Source of the DNA: Bacteroidota bacterium
GTDB lineage: Bacteria > Bacteroidota > Bacteroidia > Chitinophagales > Chitinophagaceae
Length of the DNA stretch: 8,413 bases
Reading direction: 5' to 3'
NCBI GenBank assembly: GCA_028875955.1
Contig: JAGWTX010000080.1
Location: 1-8,413 of the forward strand
Part shown: positions 1 through 6,649 of the stretch, one piece after another
Numbering within the stretch: the first letter of the stretch is position 1
Layout: each line of letters begins with the position of its first letter
Program-made: the position numbers and the translations under genes
Notes under the pieces: generated by a model
The model's input: only the letters and a program-made list of their open reading frames with translations
Database searches by the model: none
What the model was told of the DNA's origin: nothing

Positions 1-2
1 CA

Positions 3-389
3 TTATCGCCTTTCATAATAGGGAATCTCATCATGAGAAACCGTTTCCTGCTGTTTCCAGAACGCCAGGGTTACCACCCTCCCATCCGGGGTTTTTAACA
101 ATCGGCCAAAAATGGCATTGGTGGCATTGAACATGACATCCGTAACCCCAACCGTAAAAGTAACCGGGGGAGGCGGCGGTGCTGATTCTGCGGGCATTTC
201 AGCTCCTGTAGCGGGTGCAGCGGGTGCAGCTGTCTTGGGGGGAGGACTGGCCACGACGACAACCTTGTACTGGTTGAACGATAGCAGGTTCCGTAAAAAT
301 TCGGCTCTTTCCGGGGATACGTTTTTTTCGACCACAGCGCATTTAACGCCATCCAAATCCTCGAATTCATGATTTTTATTGATCGCCAT
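3..389 (-). CDS. Unrecognised 128-aa protein at the 3' end of the nuo operon, with a Pro/Ala-rich insert
   Basis: I do not recognise a named family. The frame runs from ATG (387-389) to TAA (3-5) and starts 10 bases after the nuoN stop, so it is very probably co-transcribed with the complex I genes. Residues 1-46 look like a small alpha/beta unit: a charged start, a strand around GVKCAVVEK, a helix around SPERAEFLRNLL and a strand YKVVVVA. Residues 48-75 are low-complexity and rich in Pro and Ala, ending in a run of five prolines. Residues 76-113 (VTFTVGVTDVMFN, then GRLLKTPDGRVVTLAFW) look like ordered beta-rich sequence, and the tail is polar. There is no signal peptide or membrane segment, so a cytoplasmic protein is expected. 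One reading is a single small domain interrupted by a flexible insert. A role as accessory subunit or assembly factor of complex I is inferred from position only. The gene itself is well supported; its function is unknown. Confidence 0.8.
   Translation of the reverse strand: MAINKNHEFEDLDGVKCAVVEKNVSPERAEFLRNLLSFNQYKVVVVASPPPKTAAPAAPATGAEMPAESAPPPPPVTFTVGVTDVMFNATNAIFGRLLKTPDGRVVTLAFWKQQETVSHDEIPYYERR
211..228. repeat. Two tandem copies of a 9-base unit inside the Pro/Ala linker
   Basis: The plus strand reads GCGGGTGCA twice in immediate succession (211-219 and 220-228). On the coding strand this falls in the Ala/Pro-rich insert of the 128-aa protein and encodes its repeated Ala-Ala-Pro pattern. 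A multiple-of-three unit in a linker can expand or contract without breaking the frame, so the insert length may vary between relatives. Confidence 0.6.
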
Positions 390-399
390 TCTCGTTGAT

Positions 400-1809
400 T
401 TATAAGCCGGAGCAAAGTGAAAAAATGTAGGTATACAGCTGATTCGCCAAACCCGCTGCCAGGATACCGGCCAGGCATATGATTAACGCAAGTTTCGGAA
501 GCCAGGAAACCTGGATATGGTCAATGGGTTTTTCGTTGGGATCCATAAACATCGCTTTTACTATCCGCAGGTAATAATAAAATGAGATCACCAGGTTCAG
601 GGATGCAAATAGGATCAACCCATAATTTCCCTTTGCCGATCCTGCCATCAATAAAAAGTATTTTCCGAAAAATCCGGCAGTGGGGGGAACACCCGCCAAT
701 GAAAACAAGGCGATCGTTAACACCCAGGTAAGGAAAGGATTGGATTTGTACAAAGCCCTGTAATCTTCAATGGTATGCTTGTCAGCCACTGCACCGATAA
801 TGGATACAACGCCAAAAGCAGCCAGGTTTGAAAACACATAGATCAGCAGGAAATAAATAACGGAAGTCATGCCAGCCTGTGTGCCGGCAGATACCCCGAT
901 GAGGATGAAACCCACCTGTGCAATGGATGAAAAAGCCAGAAACCGTTTCAGGTTATTTTGCCTGATGGCAAATAGGTTACCGGTAAGAATGGTTACCATG
1001 GATAACAAATACAAAAGATTATACCAGGTATCTGCGAGCGGTTTGAATACGGTATATAATACCGAAACCAAAACAAAAAGCACCGAAGCTTTGGAAACGA
1101 CAGACAAGAAAGCAGTCACGGAAACCGGCGCCCCCTCATACACATCTGCCGTCCAGAGATGAAATGGTACTGCAGAAATTTTAAAACCAAAACCTGAGAA
1201 CAGGAGCAGGAAAGAGAGTATGTACAAAGGCGCTGAGGATAGATGCCGGGGTAATTCCGAAAAGAGCAATGTGCCGCTCATCCCATAAACAAGCGATATA
1301 CCCAATAACAGCAAACAGGAAGAGAAGGCCGAAGAGATGATCATCTTCATTGCAGCTTCTGAAGACTGTTTGCGGGTAAGATCGAAATTGACTGCGGCGG
1401 CTACGGGGATGGTTGACATTTCCAGACCCAGATAAAACATCAGCAGGTTACCGCTGGATAACATAAAGAACATACCCAGAATGGCAGTCAATAGCAGCAA
1501 ATAAAATTCAATAAGGTGTTTGTGTGCCAGAAGCCAGTCATAGGCCTGCATCGAAATGAGCAGGAGTGCAAGATTCAGGATATTCTTTTCCATGACCAGC
1601 CTTGCATTTGTTTGGAACATCTCACCAAAAAGCATCCCTTCCTGGTTAAAGAAAAATCCGCTGAGCAGGTTCAGGCATAACAGTCCATTGATCCAGGGTA
1701 AGAGGGTGGCATTGGGGATATCTTTCCCCAGTTTTATGAACAGCAACACGAACAGGATGAGGGCGATCATCCATTCCTGTTTTAGTAGTATCAGATAGTC
1801 CATTGCCAT
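400..1809 (-). CDS. nuoN: NADH-quinone oxidoreductase subunit N (antiporter-like membrane subunit)
   Basis: NuoN is one of three Mrp-antiporter-like subunits in the membrane arm of complex I, the one nearest NuoK, and is thought to carry one ion-translocation channel. The 469-residue product is hydrophobic throughout and of normal length for the family (about 14 helices). The key charged residues along the membrane axis are present: Glu130 in LGLEMSTIP (TM5), Lys210 in GFGFKISAVPFHLW (TM7), Lys240 in VVSKAS (TM8) and Lys383 in AGFFGKYFLL (TM12). The segment FHLWTADVYEGAPVSVTAFL is a NuoN signature and separates it from NuoL and NuoM. The first ATG (1807-1809) lies 8 bases after the nuoM stop; a second ATG two codons on (1801-1803) is also possible. 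No clear Shine-Dalgarno site precedes it, so translation may depend on upstream genes. The stop is TAA. Confidence 0.97.
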   Translation of the reverse strand: MAMDYLILLKQEWMIALILFVLLFIKLGKDIPNATLLPWINGLLCLNLLSGFFFNQEGMLFGEMFQTNARLVMEKNILNLALLLISMQAYDWLLAHKHLIEFYLLLLTAILGMFFMLSSGNLLMFYLGLEMSTIPVAAAVNFDLTRKQSSEAAMKMIISSAFSSCLLLLGISLVYGMSGTLLFSELPRHLSSAPLYILSFLLLFSGFGFKISAVPFHLWTADVYEGAPVSVTAFLSVVSKASVLFVLVSVLYTVFKPLADTWYNLLYLLSMVTILTGNLFAIRQNNLKRFLAFSSIAQVGFILIGVSAGTQAGMTSVIYFLLIYVFSNLAAFGVVSIIGAVADKHTIEDYRALYKSNPFLTWVLTIALFSLAGVPPTAGFFGKYFLLMAGSAKGNYGLILFASLNLVISFYYYLRIVKAMFMDPNEKPIDHIQVSWLPKLALIICLAGILAAGLANQLYTYIFSLCSGL

Positions 1810-1817
1810 AAGTCAGA

Positions 1818-3302
1818 TCATTTTTGGGTAATCACATTACCCACCTGTTGCATAATTGTACCTACACCGGTACCGATTAACTGATTGATCAAAAAGGGAG
1901 CCACTCCCATCAATACAATACCCACGATTAAAATTCCTGCCGCCAGTTTTTCATTCCAGCTGGCATCCGATAATTGTTGGTGCGTTTCACCGGTAGGACC
2001 CATGATCGTTTTTCCTGCAGCCCTGAGTATATACACTGCTGTAACCACTATGGAAGCACAGGCCAGTATGGTTGCCAGACGGTACCATCCATTTGGGTTT
2101 TGCCAGGAACCCATAAAGACCGTCATTTCAGCTACGAATCCGCTGAACCCGGGTAAACCCAGTGAACAGAGACCTGCAATTACAAATACGGTTGAAATAA
2201 AGGGCATCACTTTTAATAAGCCGCCCAGTTGAGCCACCATTCTGGTATGGGTCCTGGTGTAGATCATTCCGATGGCAGCAAAGAAAAGGGCCGTCATCAA
2301 TCCATGCGACACCATCTGCAGCACAGCCCCGTTGATGGAGGTTTCCGTAAGCATGCCGATACCCAGGATCACAAATCCGCAATGGCTGACAGATGAATAG
2401 GCGTTGATGTATTTCAGGTCGGTCTGCATCATGGTGGCGAATGCACCATAAATGATTGCGATGGTTGCCAACAGGATAATGATCCAGGAATACGCATGTG
2501 CCGCATCCGGCATTAAAAAAGTAGCCACCCTAAGACAACCATACCCGCCCAGTTTCATAGAGATCCCTGCCAGAAACATGGAGGCTGCGGTTGGTGCGGA
2601 AGCATGTCCATCCGGAACCCAGGTATGAAAAGGAAAAAGGGCAGCGAATATGCCAAACCCAAGAAAGGCAAAAGGAAAAAATATTTTTTGCACTTCCAGC
2701 GGGATATGCATTTTTGCGATCGCCATTATATCAAAACTGTGTGTCTGCTGATACACACCCATCATTCCCACAAATACCAGGGCAGATCCAGCCATCAGCA
2801 TCAGTGCGAGTTTCATGGCACTGTATTCCTTTTTTCCACTTCCCCAAACACCGATCAGCAGGAATTTTGGTATCACGGCCACTTCCAGAAAGAAGAATAA
2901 AGTGAACAGGTCCAGTGAAATGAAAAATCCATAAGCTCCCATGCTTAATAATAATAAGAGAAAGAAAAACTCCTTACTCATATTCGTCTCATTCCAGGAA
3001 ACCAGGATGCCGGCAACCACCACTGACGCCGTTAACAGGATCATGGCAATGGAAATACCATCTACCCCGATATGATAATGGATACCCAGTTCTGCAAACC
3101 AGGCATGGTTTTGTACAAACAACATGGCTTCGTTGTTTCCGGAAGTCCGGGTCTGCCAGTACAGTAACAGTAACCATACAGAAATCCCCAATTGCAGCAG
3201 GGCTCCTGCCAAAGAAATCACCCTGACTTGTTTCAGGCCCCTGCCAAACAGAACCAGCAGGGCTGTAAGAAGGGGTATGATGATGAGTAATGACAGGTTC
3301 AT
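1818..3302 (-). CDS. nuoM: NADH-quinone oxidoreductase subunit M (antiporter-like membrane subunit), TM7 lysine apparently replaced
   Basis: NuoM is the middle antiporter-like subunit of the membrane arm, between NuoN and NuoL. The 494-residue product has normal length and about 14 hydrophobic helices. Family landmarks are Glu140 in FFFLEVAVIP (TM5), the block PFHTWVPDGHASAPTAASM at 224-242, Lys250 in ISMKLGGYG (TM8), Lys297 in TDLKYINAYSSVSHCGF, His333 in VSHGLMTALFF and Glu392 in GFSGFVAEMTVF (TM12). The lysine that usually sits five residues before the conserved Pro-x-His of TM7 (E. coli Lys234, in FAVKMPVVPLH) is not seen: the segment reads GFGIFAALFPFH and phenylalanine 219 occupies the aligned place. 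The reading frame is otherwise intact, so this looks like a lineage trait and not decay. ATG (3300-3302) follows the nuoL stop by 7 bases, and the stop is TGA. The preceding sequence is A-rich without a strong Shine-Dalgarno site. Confidence 0.97.
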   Translation of the reverse strand: MNLSLLIIIPLLTALLVLFGRGLKQVRVISLAGALLQLGISVWLLLLYWQTRTSGNNEAMLFVQNHAWFAELGIHYHIGVDGISIAMILLTASVVVAGILVSWNETNMSKEFFFLLLLLSMGAYGFFISLDLFTLFFFLEVAVIPKFLLIGVWGSGKKEYSAMKLALMLMAGSALVFVGMMGVYQQTHSFDIMAIAKMHIPLEVQKIFFPFAFLGFGIFAALFPFHTWVPDGHASAPTAASMFLAGISMKLGGYGCLRVATFLMPDAAHAYSWIIILLATIAIIYGAFATMMQTDLKYINAYSSVSHCGFVILGIGMLTETSINGAVLQMVSHGLMTALFFAAIGMIYTRTHTRMVAQLGGLLKVMPFISTVFVIAGLCSLGLPGFSGFVAEMTVFMGSWQNPNGWYRLATILACASIVVTAVYILRAAGKTIMGPTGETHQQLSDASWNEKLAAGILIVGIVLMGVAPFLINQLIGTGVGTIMQQVGNVITQK

Positions 3303-3309
3303 ATTTTGC

Positions 3310-5238
3310 TTATTTCCATAGATAAATAAAAAGAACAGCCAGTGCGGCTATGCCGCCAAAAAAATAGAGTGCATAGTTTTGTACACTTCCGGATTGCCAG
3401 CGTTTGATTAAAGATGAAAATCTGGCTGTTAGCGTTGCCAGCAAATTCATACACCCATCCACAATGTTTTTATCAAACCAGGCAATGGGCCGGCCAACCA
3501 ATGGGAATAGAATTTTCCCGGTGACAAAAAGATAGATTTCATCCACATAAAATTTCCTATGGGCTGCCCGGTACCATCCGCCAGCCATTGATGCAAACCT
3601 GGCGGGTTTATCGTTCTCATTTTTATACCAGTACATAGCCAACAAAATGGCCAGTGCGGTAAAGCTTACCGGAATTGCTGAGAAAAGCAGATCGGTATGG
3701 GTTTCCATTGAAATCCCGTCTGCGGTTACCCATCTGGAAAAGGGTAAGAGACCGGCTCCTGCTGCCAAAATGGTCAGGATTACCAGGGGGATTTTCATGG
3801 TCAGCGTACCTTCTCCATGTGTATAAGCATGAGATGCTTCCTTTTTCCAGAATATTGAAAAATACAAACGGAACATATAAAAAGCCGTTAACCCTGCCGT
3901 AAAGAGTGCTATGCCATACACAAACGGACTATTGTGAAATGCCGCAGTCAATATTTCTTCCTTGCTAAAAAAACCTGCAAAGGGAGGTATACCCGAAATG
4001 GCCAGACAGCCTACTAAAAAAGCCATATGGGTGATGGGCATCCATTTGCGTAAGCCACCCATATCTTTCATGTCATTGCTATGCACCAGATGAATAACCG
4101 CGCCTGCGCCAAGGAATAAAAGCGATTTAAAAAAAGCATGGGTGAACAGGTGAAACATGGAAGCCATATAACCCAAACCGCTTTCTCCGGTCTGATGTGA
4201 AATACCCAGCGCAAACATCATATAGCCGATTTGCGACATGGTAGAATAAGCCAACACCCTTTTGATATCCGTTTGGGTACAGGCTATGATAGCAGCAAAC
4301 AGGGCTGAGAAAACACCTACATAAGTAATCAGGTGCATAACGGAAACATCCATCGAAAAGATGGGAAACAATCTCGCCACCAGATAAACACCCGCCACGA
4401 CCATCGTTGCCGCATGTATCAGTGCGGATACGGGGGTGGGACCTTCCATCGCATCCGGTAACCAGATATGCAGCGGGAACATGGCCGATTTTCCCGCACC
4501 GCCGATAAATACCAGACTGAGTCCCCAGCTGAGTACAGAAATCCCCAGAAAACCTGCGCCTGCGATACCCAGGTATTCGGGCGATTGCACCGATGTAAGT
4601 CTTTCCACCAATACCCCGATATCCAGGGTTTTCCCATAAAAAGCGAGTATCAATATACCAATCAGAAAACCCAGATCGGCAAAACGGGTAACGATAAAAG
4701 CTTTTTTGGATGCGGCAACGGCTGAAGGTTTTTCAAAATAAAACCCGATCAGCAGGAAGGAGGACACACCCACCAATTCCCAGAAAATATAGATCTGAAA
4801 AATGTTCCCTGCCAAAACCAGACCCAGCATGGAAAAAGTGAACAGCGACAGGAAGGCATAATAGGTTGCAAACCTTTTTTCGCCCTTCATATAACCCAGG
4901 CTGAAAACATGCACCATGAGGGAAACAAAAGTTACCACAACCAACATCATTACCGAAATGGGATCAACGATGACCGACATATCGATGGAGACATTGGGCG
5001 AAAAAGTAAGCCAGGTAAAACGGAACGCTGTTATCTTCTGGTAAACCCCGTTCATTTTGCCATCCACAAAAAAATACTGGTTGGCTGCAAAAAGGGAAAT
5101 CAGCGTTGAACCTGCCAATGAAAGCGTACCCAACATTCCTGAAATGGGTGACAGGTATTTCCTGCCAAACATACCAAGTACCAGGAAGGTAGCCAGTGGC
5201 AGAAGCGGAATCCAGTATAGATAGGAATAATTTGACAT
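3310..5238 (-). CDS. nuoL: NADH-quinone oxidoreductase subunit L (distal antiporter-like subunit with lateral helix)
   Basis: NuoL sits at the far end of the membrane arm and carries a C-terminal lateral helix that runs along NuoM and NuoN. The product is 642 residues, within the usual range. The N-terminal two thirds is the antiporter core: Glu154 in FWELVGVSSFLLIGF (TM5), Lys250 in GGAGKSAMFPLHIWLPDAM (TM7), the block GPTPVSALIHAATMV at 266-280 with His275, Lys326 in TDIKRVLAYST, His363, His367 and Lys371 in FHLFTHAFFKSLLFL, and Lys426 in GFFSKEEIL (TM12). The proton-path residues therefore all appear kept. Residues from about 560 (KFYVDEIYLFVTGKIL and onward) match the lateral helix region, and the protein ends with a last membrane helix (about 621-641). 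ATG (5236-5238) lies 3 bases after the nuoK stop (TAA GCC ATG). No Shine-Dalgarno site is seen, so translational coupling is likely. The stop is TAA. Confidence 0.98.
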   Translation of the reverse strand: MSNYSYLYWIPLLPLATFLVLGMFGRKYLSPISGMLGTLSLAGSTLISLFAANQYFFVDGKMNGVYQKITAFRFTWLTFSPNVSIDMSVIVDPISVMMLVVVTFVSLMVHVFSLGYMKGEKRFATYYAFLSLFTFSMLGLVLAGNIFQIYIFWELVGVSSFLLIGFYFEKPSAVAASKKAFIVTRFADLGFLIGILILAFYGKTLDIGVLVERLTSVQSPEYLGIAGAGFLGISVLSWGLSLVFIGGAGKSAMFPLHIWLPDAMEGPTPVSALIHAATMVVAGVYLVARLFPIFSMDVSVMHLITYVGVFSALFAAIIACTQTDIKRVLAYSTMSQIGYMMFALGISHQTGESGLGYMASMFHLFTHAFFKSLLFLGAGAVIHLVHSNDMKDMGGLRKWMPITHMAFLVGCLAISGIPPFAGFFSKEEILTAAFHNSPFVYGIALFTAGLTAFYMFRLYFSIFWKKEASHAYTHGEGTLTMKIPLVILTILAAGAGLLPFSRWVTADGISMETHTDLLFSAIPVSFTALAILLAMYWYKNENDKPARFASMAGGWYRAAHRKFYVDEIYLFVTGKILFPLVGRPIAWFDKNIVDGCMNLLATLTARFSSLIKRWQSGSVQNYALYFFGGIAALAVLFIYLWK

Positions 5239-5241
5239 GGC

Positions 5242-5556
5242 TTAATATTTCATTTCAGTGGCATCTTCCACATCAATAGAAGTATGGGTCCGGTATAAAT
5301 TGATGATGATGGCAATGGCCACGGCAGCTTCGGCCGCTGCGATGGTGATGATAAAAATGCTGAAGAAGATCCCGTCCAGCTTATCCGGGTACAGGTATTT
5401 ATTAAAGGCTACGAAATTGATATTCACGCTATTGAGCATCAGTTCGATGGACATGAGCATGGTGATCAGGTTCCTGCGGGTAAATAAGCCATACATCCCG
5501 ATCAGAAACAAGGCCGTACTAACGAATAAAATATGTGTGAGGGGTATGCCTTGCAT
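5242..5556 (-). CDS. nuoK: NADH-quinone oxidoreductase subunit K (MrpC-like membrane subunit)
   Basis: NuoK is the small three-helix membrane subunit, related to MrpC, that lies between NuoJ and NuoN and passes charge along the membrane arm. At 104 residues it has typical length. The two conserved membrane glutamates are present: Glu38 in MLMSIELMLNSVNINFVAF (TM2) and Glu76 in IAAAEAAVAIAIIINLYR (TM3), corresponding to E. coli Glu36 and Glu72. TM1 is at about 7-25. The C-terminus (TSIDVEDATEMKY) is acidic and polar. The ATG (5554-5556) directly abuts the nuoJ stop (TAAATG), so the two are probably translationally coupled. The stop is TAA at 5242-5244. Confidence 0.98.
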   Translation of the reverse strand: MQGIPLTHILFVSTALFLIGMYGLFTRRNLITMLMSIELMLNSVNINFVAFNKYLYPDKLDGIFFSIFIITIAAAEAAVAIAIIINLYRTHTSIDVEDATEMKY

Positions 5557-6150
5557 TTAATTATCTTTTTCGGTTGTTTTGGAAGAAAAATCTGTATGAA
5601 TCATCAGCTTGGCAGCATCCGGTTCTGCGATTCCCGGATCGCCGGTTTTATTTTTCATGGCAATAACAATACAGCCGACCATCGCTCCCAGCAGCAGCAT
5701 ACTAACCGCTTCAAAAGGAAGGATATATCCCTGATCACCGGTAGACAGCATTTGGGTACCGATATCGCTCACAGATGCCTGAAAGGGTTGAGCGGGTGTT
5801 TCCATAAACCCATATTCGGAAATAAGCCGGTAGATAAACGCCAAACCGAACAGGACGGCAAGTGCTGCAAAAAAGTTTCGTTTCGGGTTGGGCTTTTTCA
5901 TCTCTACTCCGGATTGCTGGGTGAGAAAGATGGAAAATATGATCAACACAACGATACCCCCTACATACACCACAATTTGAACTGCCGCGATAAATTCAAC
6001 CTGCATCCAGAAATACAGGGCCGCGATACCCACCAGCGAAAAAAGTAACCAGATGGCAGAACGGAAGATCTTCCGGGTCGTAACAGCCAGGATGCCGGTA
6101 ACCAGCATAAATGCTGAGATCAGATAAAATATGACAGCTGATGCATTCAT
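5557..6150 (-). CDS. nuoJ: NADH-quinone oxidoreductase subunit J
   Basis: NuoJ is a five-helix membrane subunit next to NuoA, NuoH and NuoK; its TM3 bends and rotates during turnover. The 197-residue product is slightly longer than E. coli NuoJ (184). The TM3 signature is clear: VEFIAAVQIVVYVGGIVVLI at 51-70 with Tyr62 and the Gly64-Gly65 pair. Hydrophobic stretches lie at about 5-25, 31-48, 55-77, 94-110 and 145-165. The loop between the fourth and fifth stretches (about 112-143) and the roughly 30-residue polar tail (KNKTGDPGIAEP onward) are the least conserved-looking parts. The ATG (6148-6150) overlaps the nuoI stop by one base (TAATG), so re-initiation by the same ribosomes is likely, helped by a GGGAGGG site upstream. 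The stop is TAA at 5557-5559. Confidence 0.97.
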   Translation of the reverse strand: MNASAVIFYLISAFMLVTGILAVTTRKIFRSAIWLLFSLVGIAALYFWMQVEFIAAVQIVVYVGGIVVLIIFSIFLTQQSGVEMKKPNPKRNFFAALAVLFGLAFIYRLISEYGFMETPAQPFQASVSDIGTQMLSTGDQGYILPFEAVSMLLLGAMVGCIVIAMKNKTGDPGIAEPDAAKLMIHTDFSSKTTEKDN

Positions 6151-6626
6151 TATTCAACGCCCTCCCTGATTTTTGAACCCTCGTGGTTTAATTTTTTGGT
6201 CAGTTTGCTTCTGTCATATACACTGTGCTCAAAATTCTGCGCCATCTTGATGGCATTGGTCGGACAGGCTTCAATACACAGATTGCACATGGTACAGAGT
6301 TCAAGGTGATAGATAAAAGTATCGATGGCCTTCTTCTTTTTCCCCTCGGGTGATATATCGAATTTGGTGATGATCTTGATGGTGCCGTTCGGGCAGGCCA
6401 GTTCACAGGCGGTGCAACCGGTACAGGCATGTTCGTTGTTTTCATCATGCAGCATGATCACTTCACCCCTGAACCGTTCAGATAAGTGCAGGGTAGCCCT
6501 GTTATCGGGATACTGTTCGGTTACGATCTCCTTGGGATGAAAGAAATAATAGCCGGTCTTGCGCATACCTTTCAGCAGTGAACTAACACCCCTGTAAACA
6601 TCAGATATATATTCTTTCAAAAACAT
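6150..6626 (-). CDS. nuoI: NADH-quinone oxidoreductase subunit I (two [4Fe-4S] clusters)
   Basis: NuoI is the 8-iron ferredoxin-like subunit (TYKY homologue) of the peripheral arm, carrying clusters N6a and N6b that pass electrons toward N2 in NuoB. The 158-residue product has both cysteine sets: Cys68, 71, 74, 78 in CTGCTACELACP and Cys111, 114, 117, 121 in CTMCNLCIEACP. Each set is CxxCxxCxxxCP, so all eight ligands are present. The N-terminal 30 residues (with YRGVSSLLKGMRKTGYYFF) form the amphipathic helix that lies on the membrane surface in this family. Between the motifs is a lysine-rich loop (GKKKKAI at 95-101). The C-terminal tail is charged. The ATG at 6624-6626 is fixed as the first possible one by an in-frame TGA two codons upstream (6630-6632). 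It lies 23 bases after the nuoH stop. The stop overlaps nuoJ (TAATG). Confidence 0.98.
   Translation of the reverse strand: MFLKEYISDVYRGVSSLLKGMRKTGYYFFHPKEIVTEQYPDNRATLHLSERFRGEVIMLHDENNEHACTGCTACELACPNGTIKIITKFDISPEGKKKKAIDTFIYHLELCTMCNLCIEACPTNAIKMAQNFEHSVYDRSKLTKKLNHEGSKIREGVE
6160..6166 (-). promoter_or_regulatory. Shine-Dalgarno-like site before nuoJ
   Basis: On the minus strand GGGAGGG lies 9 bases before the nuoJ ATG, inside the last codons of nuoI. It is a good match to the anti-Shine-Dalgarno sequence and stands out because the other gene starts in this operon have little or no such match. It supports the ATG at 6150 as the nuoJ start. It could be chance, because Bacteroidota initiation depends weakly on such sites and the bases also encode nuoI residues. 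Confidence 0.45.
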
Positions 6627-6649
6627 GCGTCAGTTTCAGTTTTGTTCAT

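Noticed and set aside
112..372. A plus-strand open frame rich in Gly and Ala opposite the 128-aa gene
   Set aside because: Its Gly/Ala content simply mirrors the Pro/Ala linker codons on the other strand. It has no operon context, whereas the minus-strand frame follows nuoN directly.
1974..2382. Open frames on both strands overlapping nuoM
   Set aside because: They are out-of-frame shadows; nuoM is continuous across this interval with conserved NuoM motifs, and there is no sign of a frameshift.
5533..6048. A 171-codon open frame on the plus strand
   Set aside because: It lies antisense to nuoJ, which has clear family signatures. The plus-strand translation is polar, histidine- and glutamine-rich and resembles no family; it is a shadow of codon use in nuoJ.
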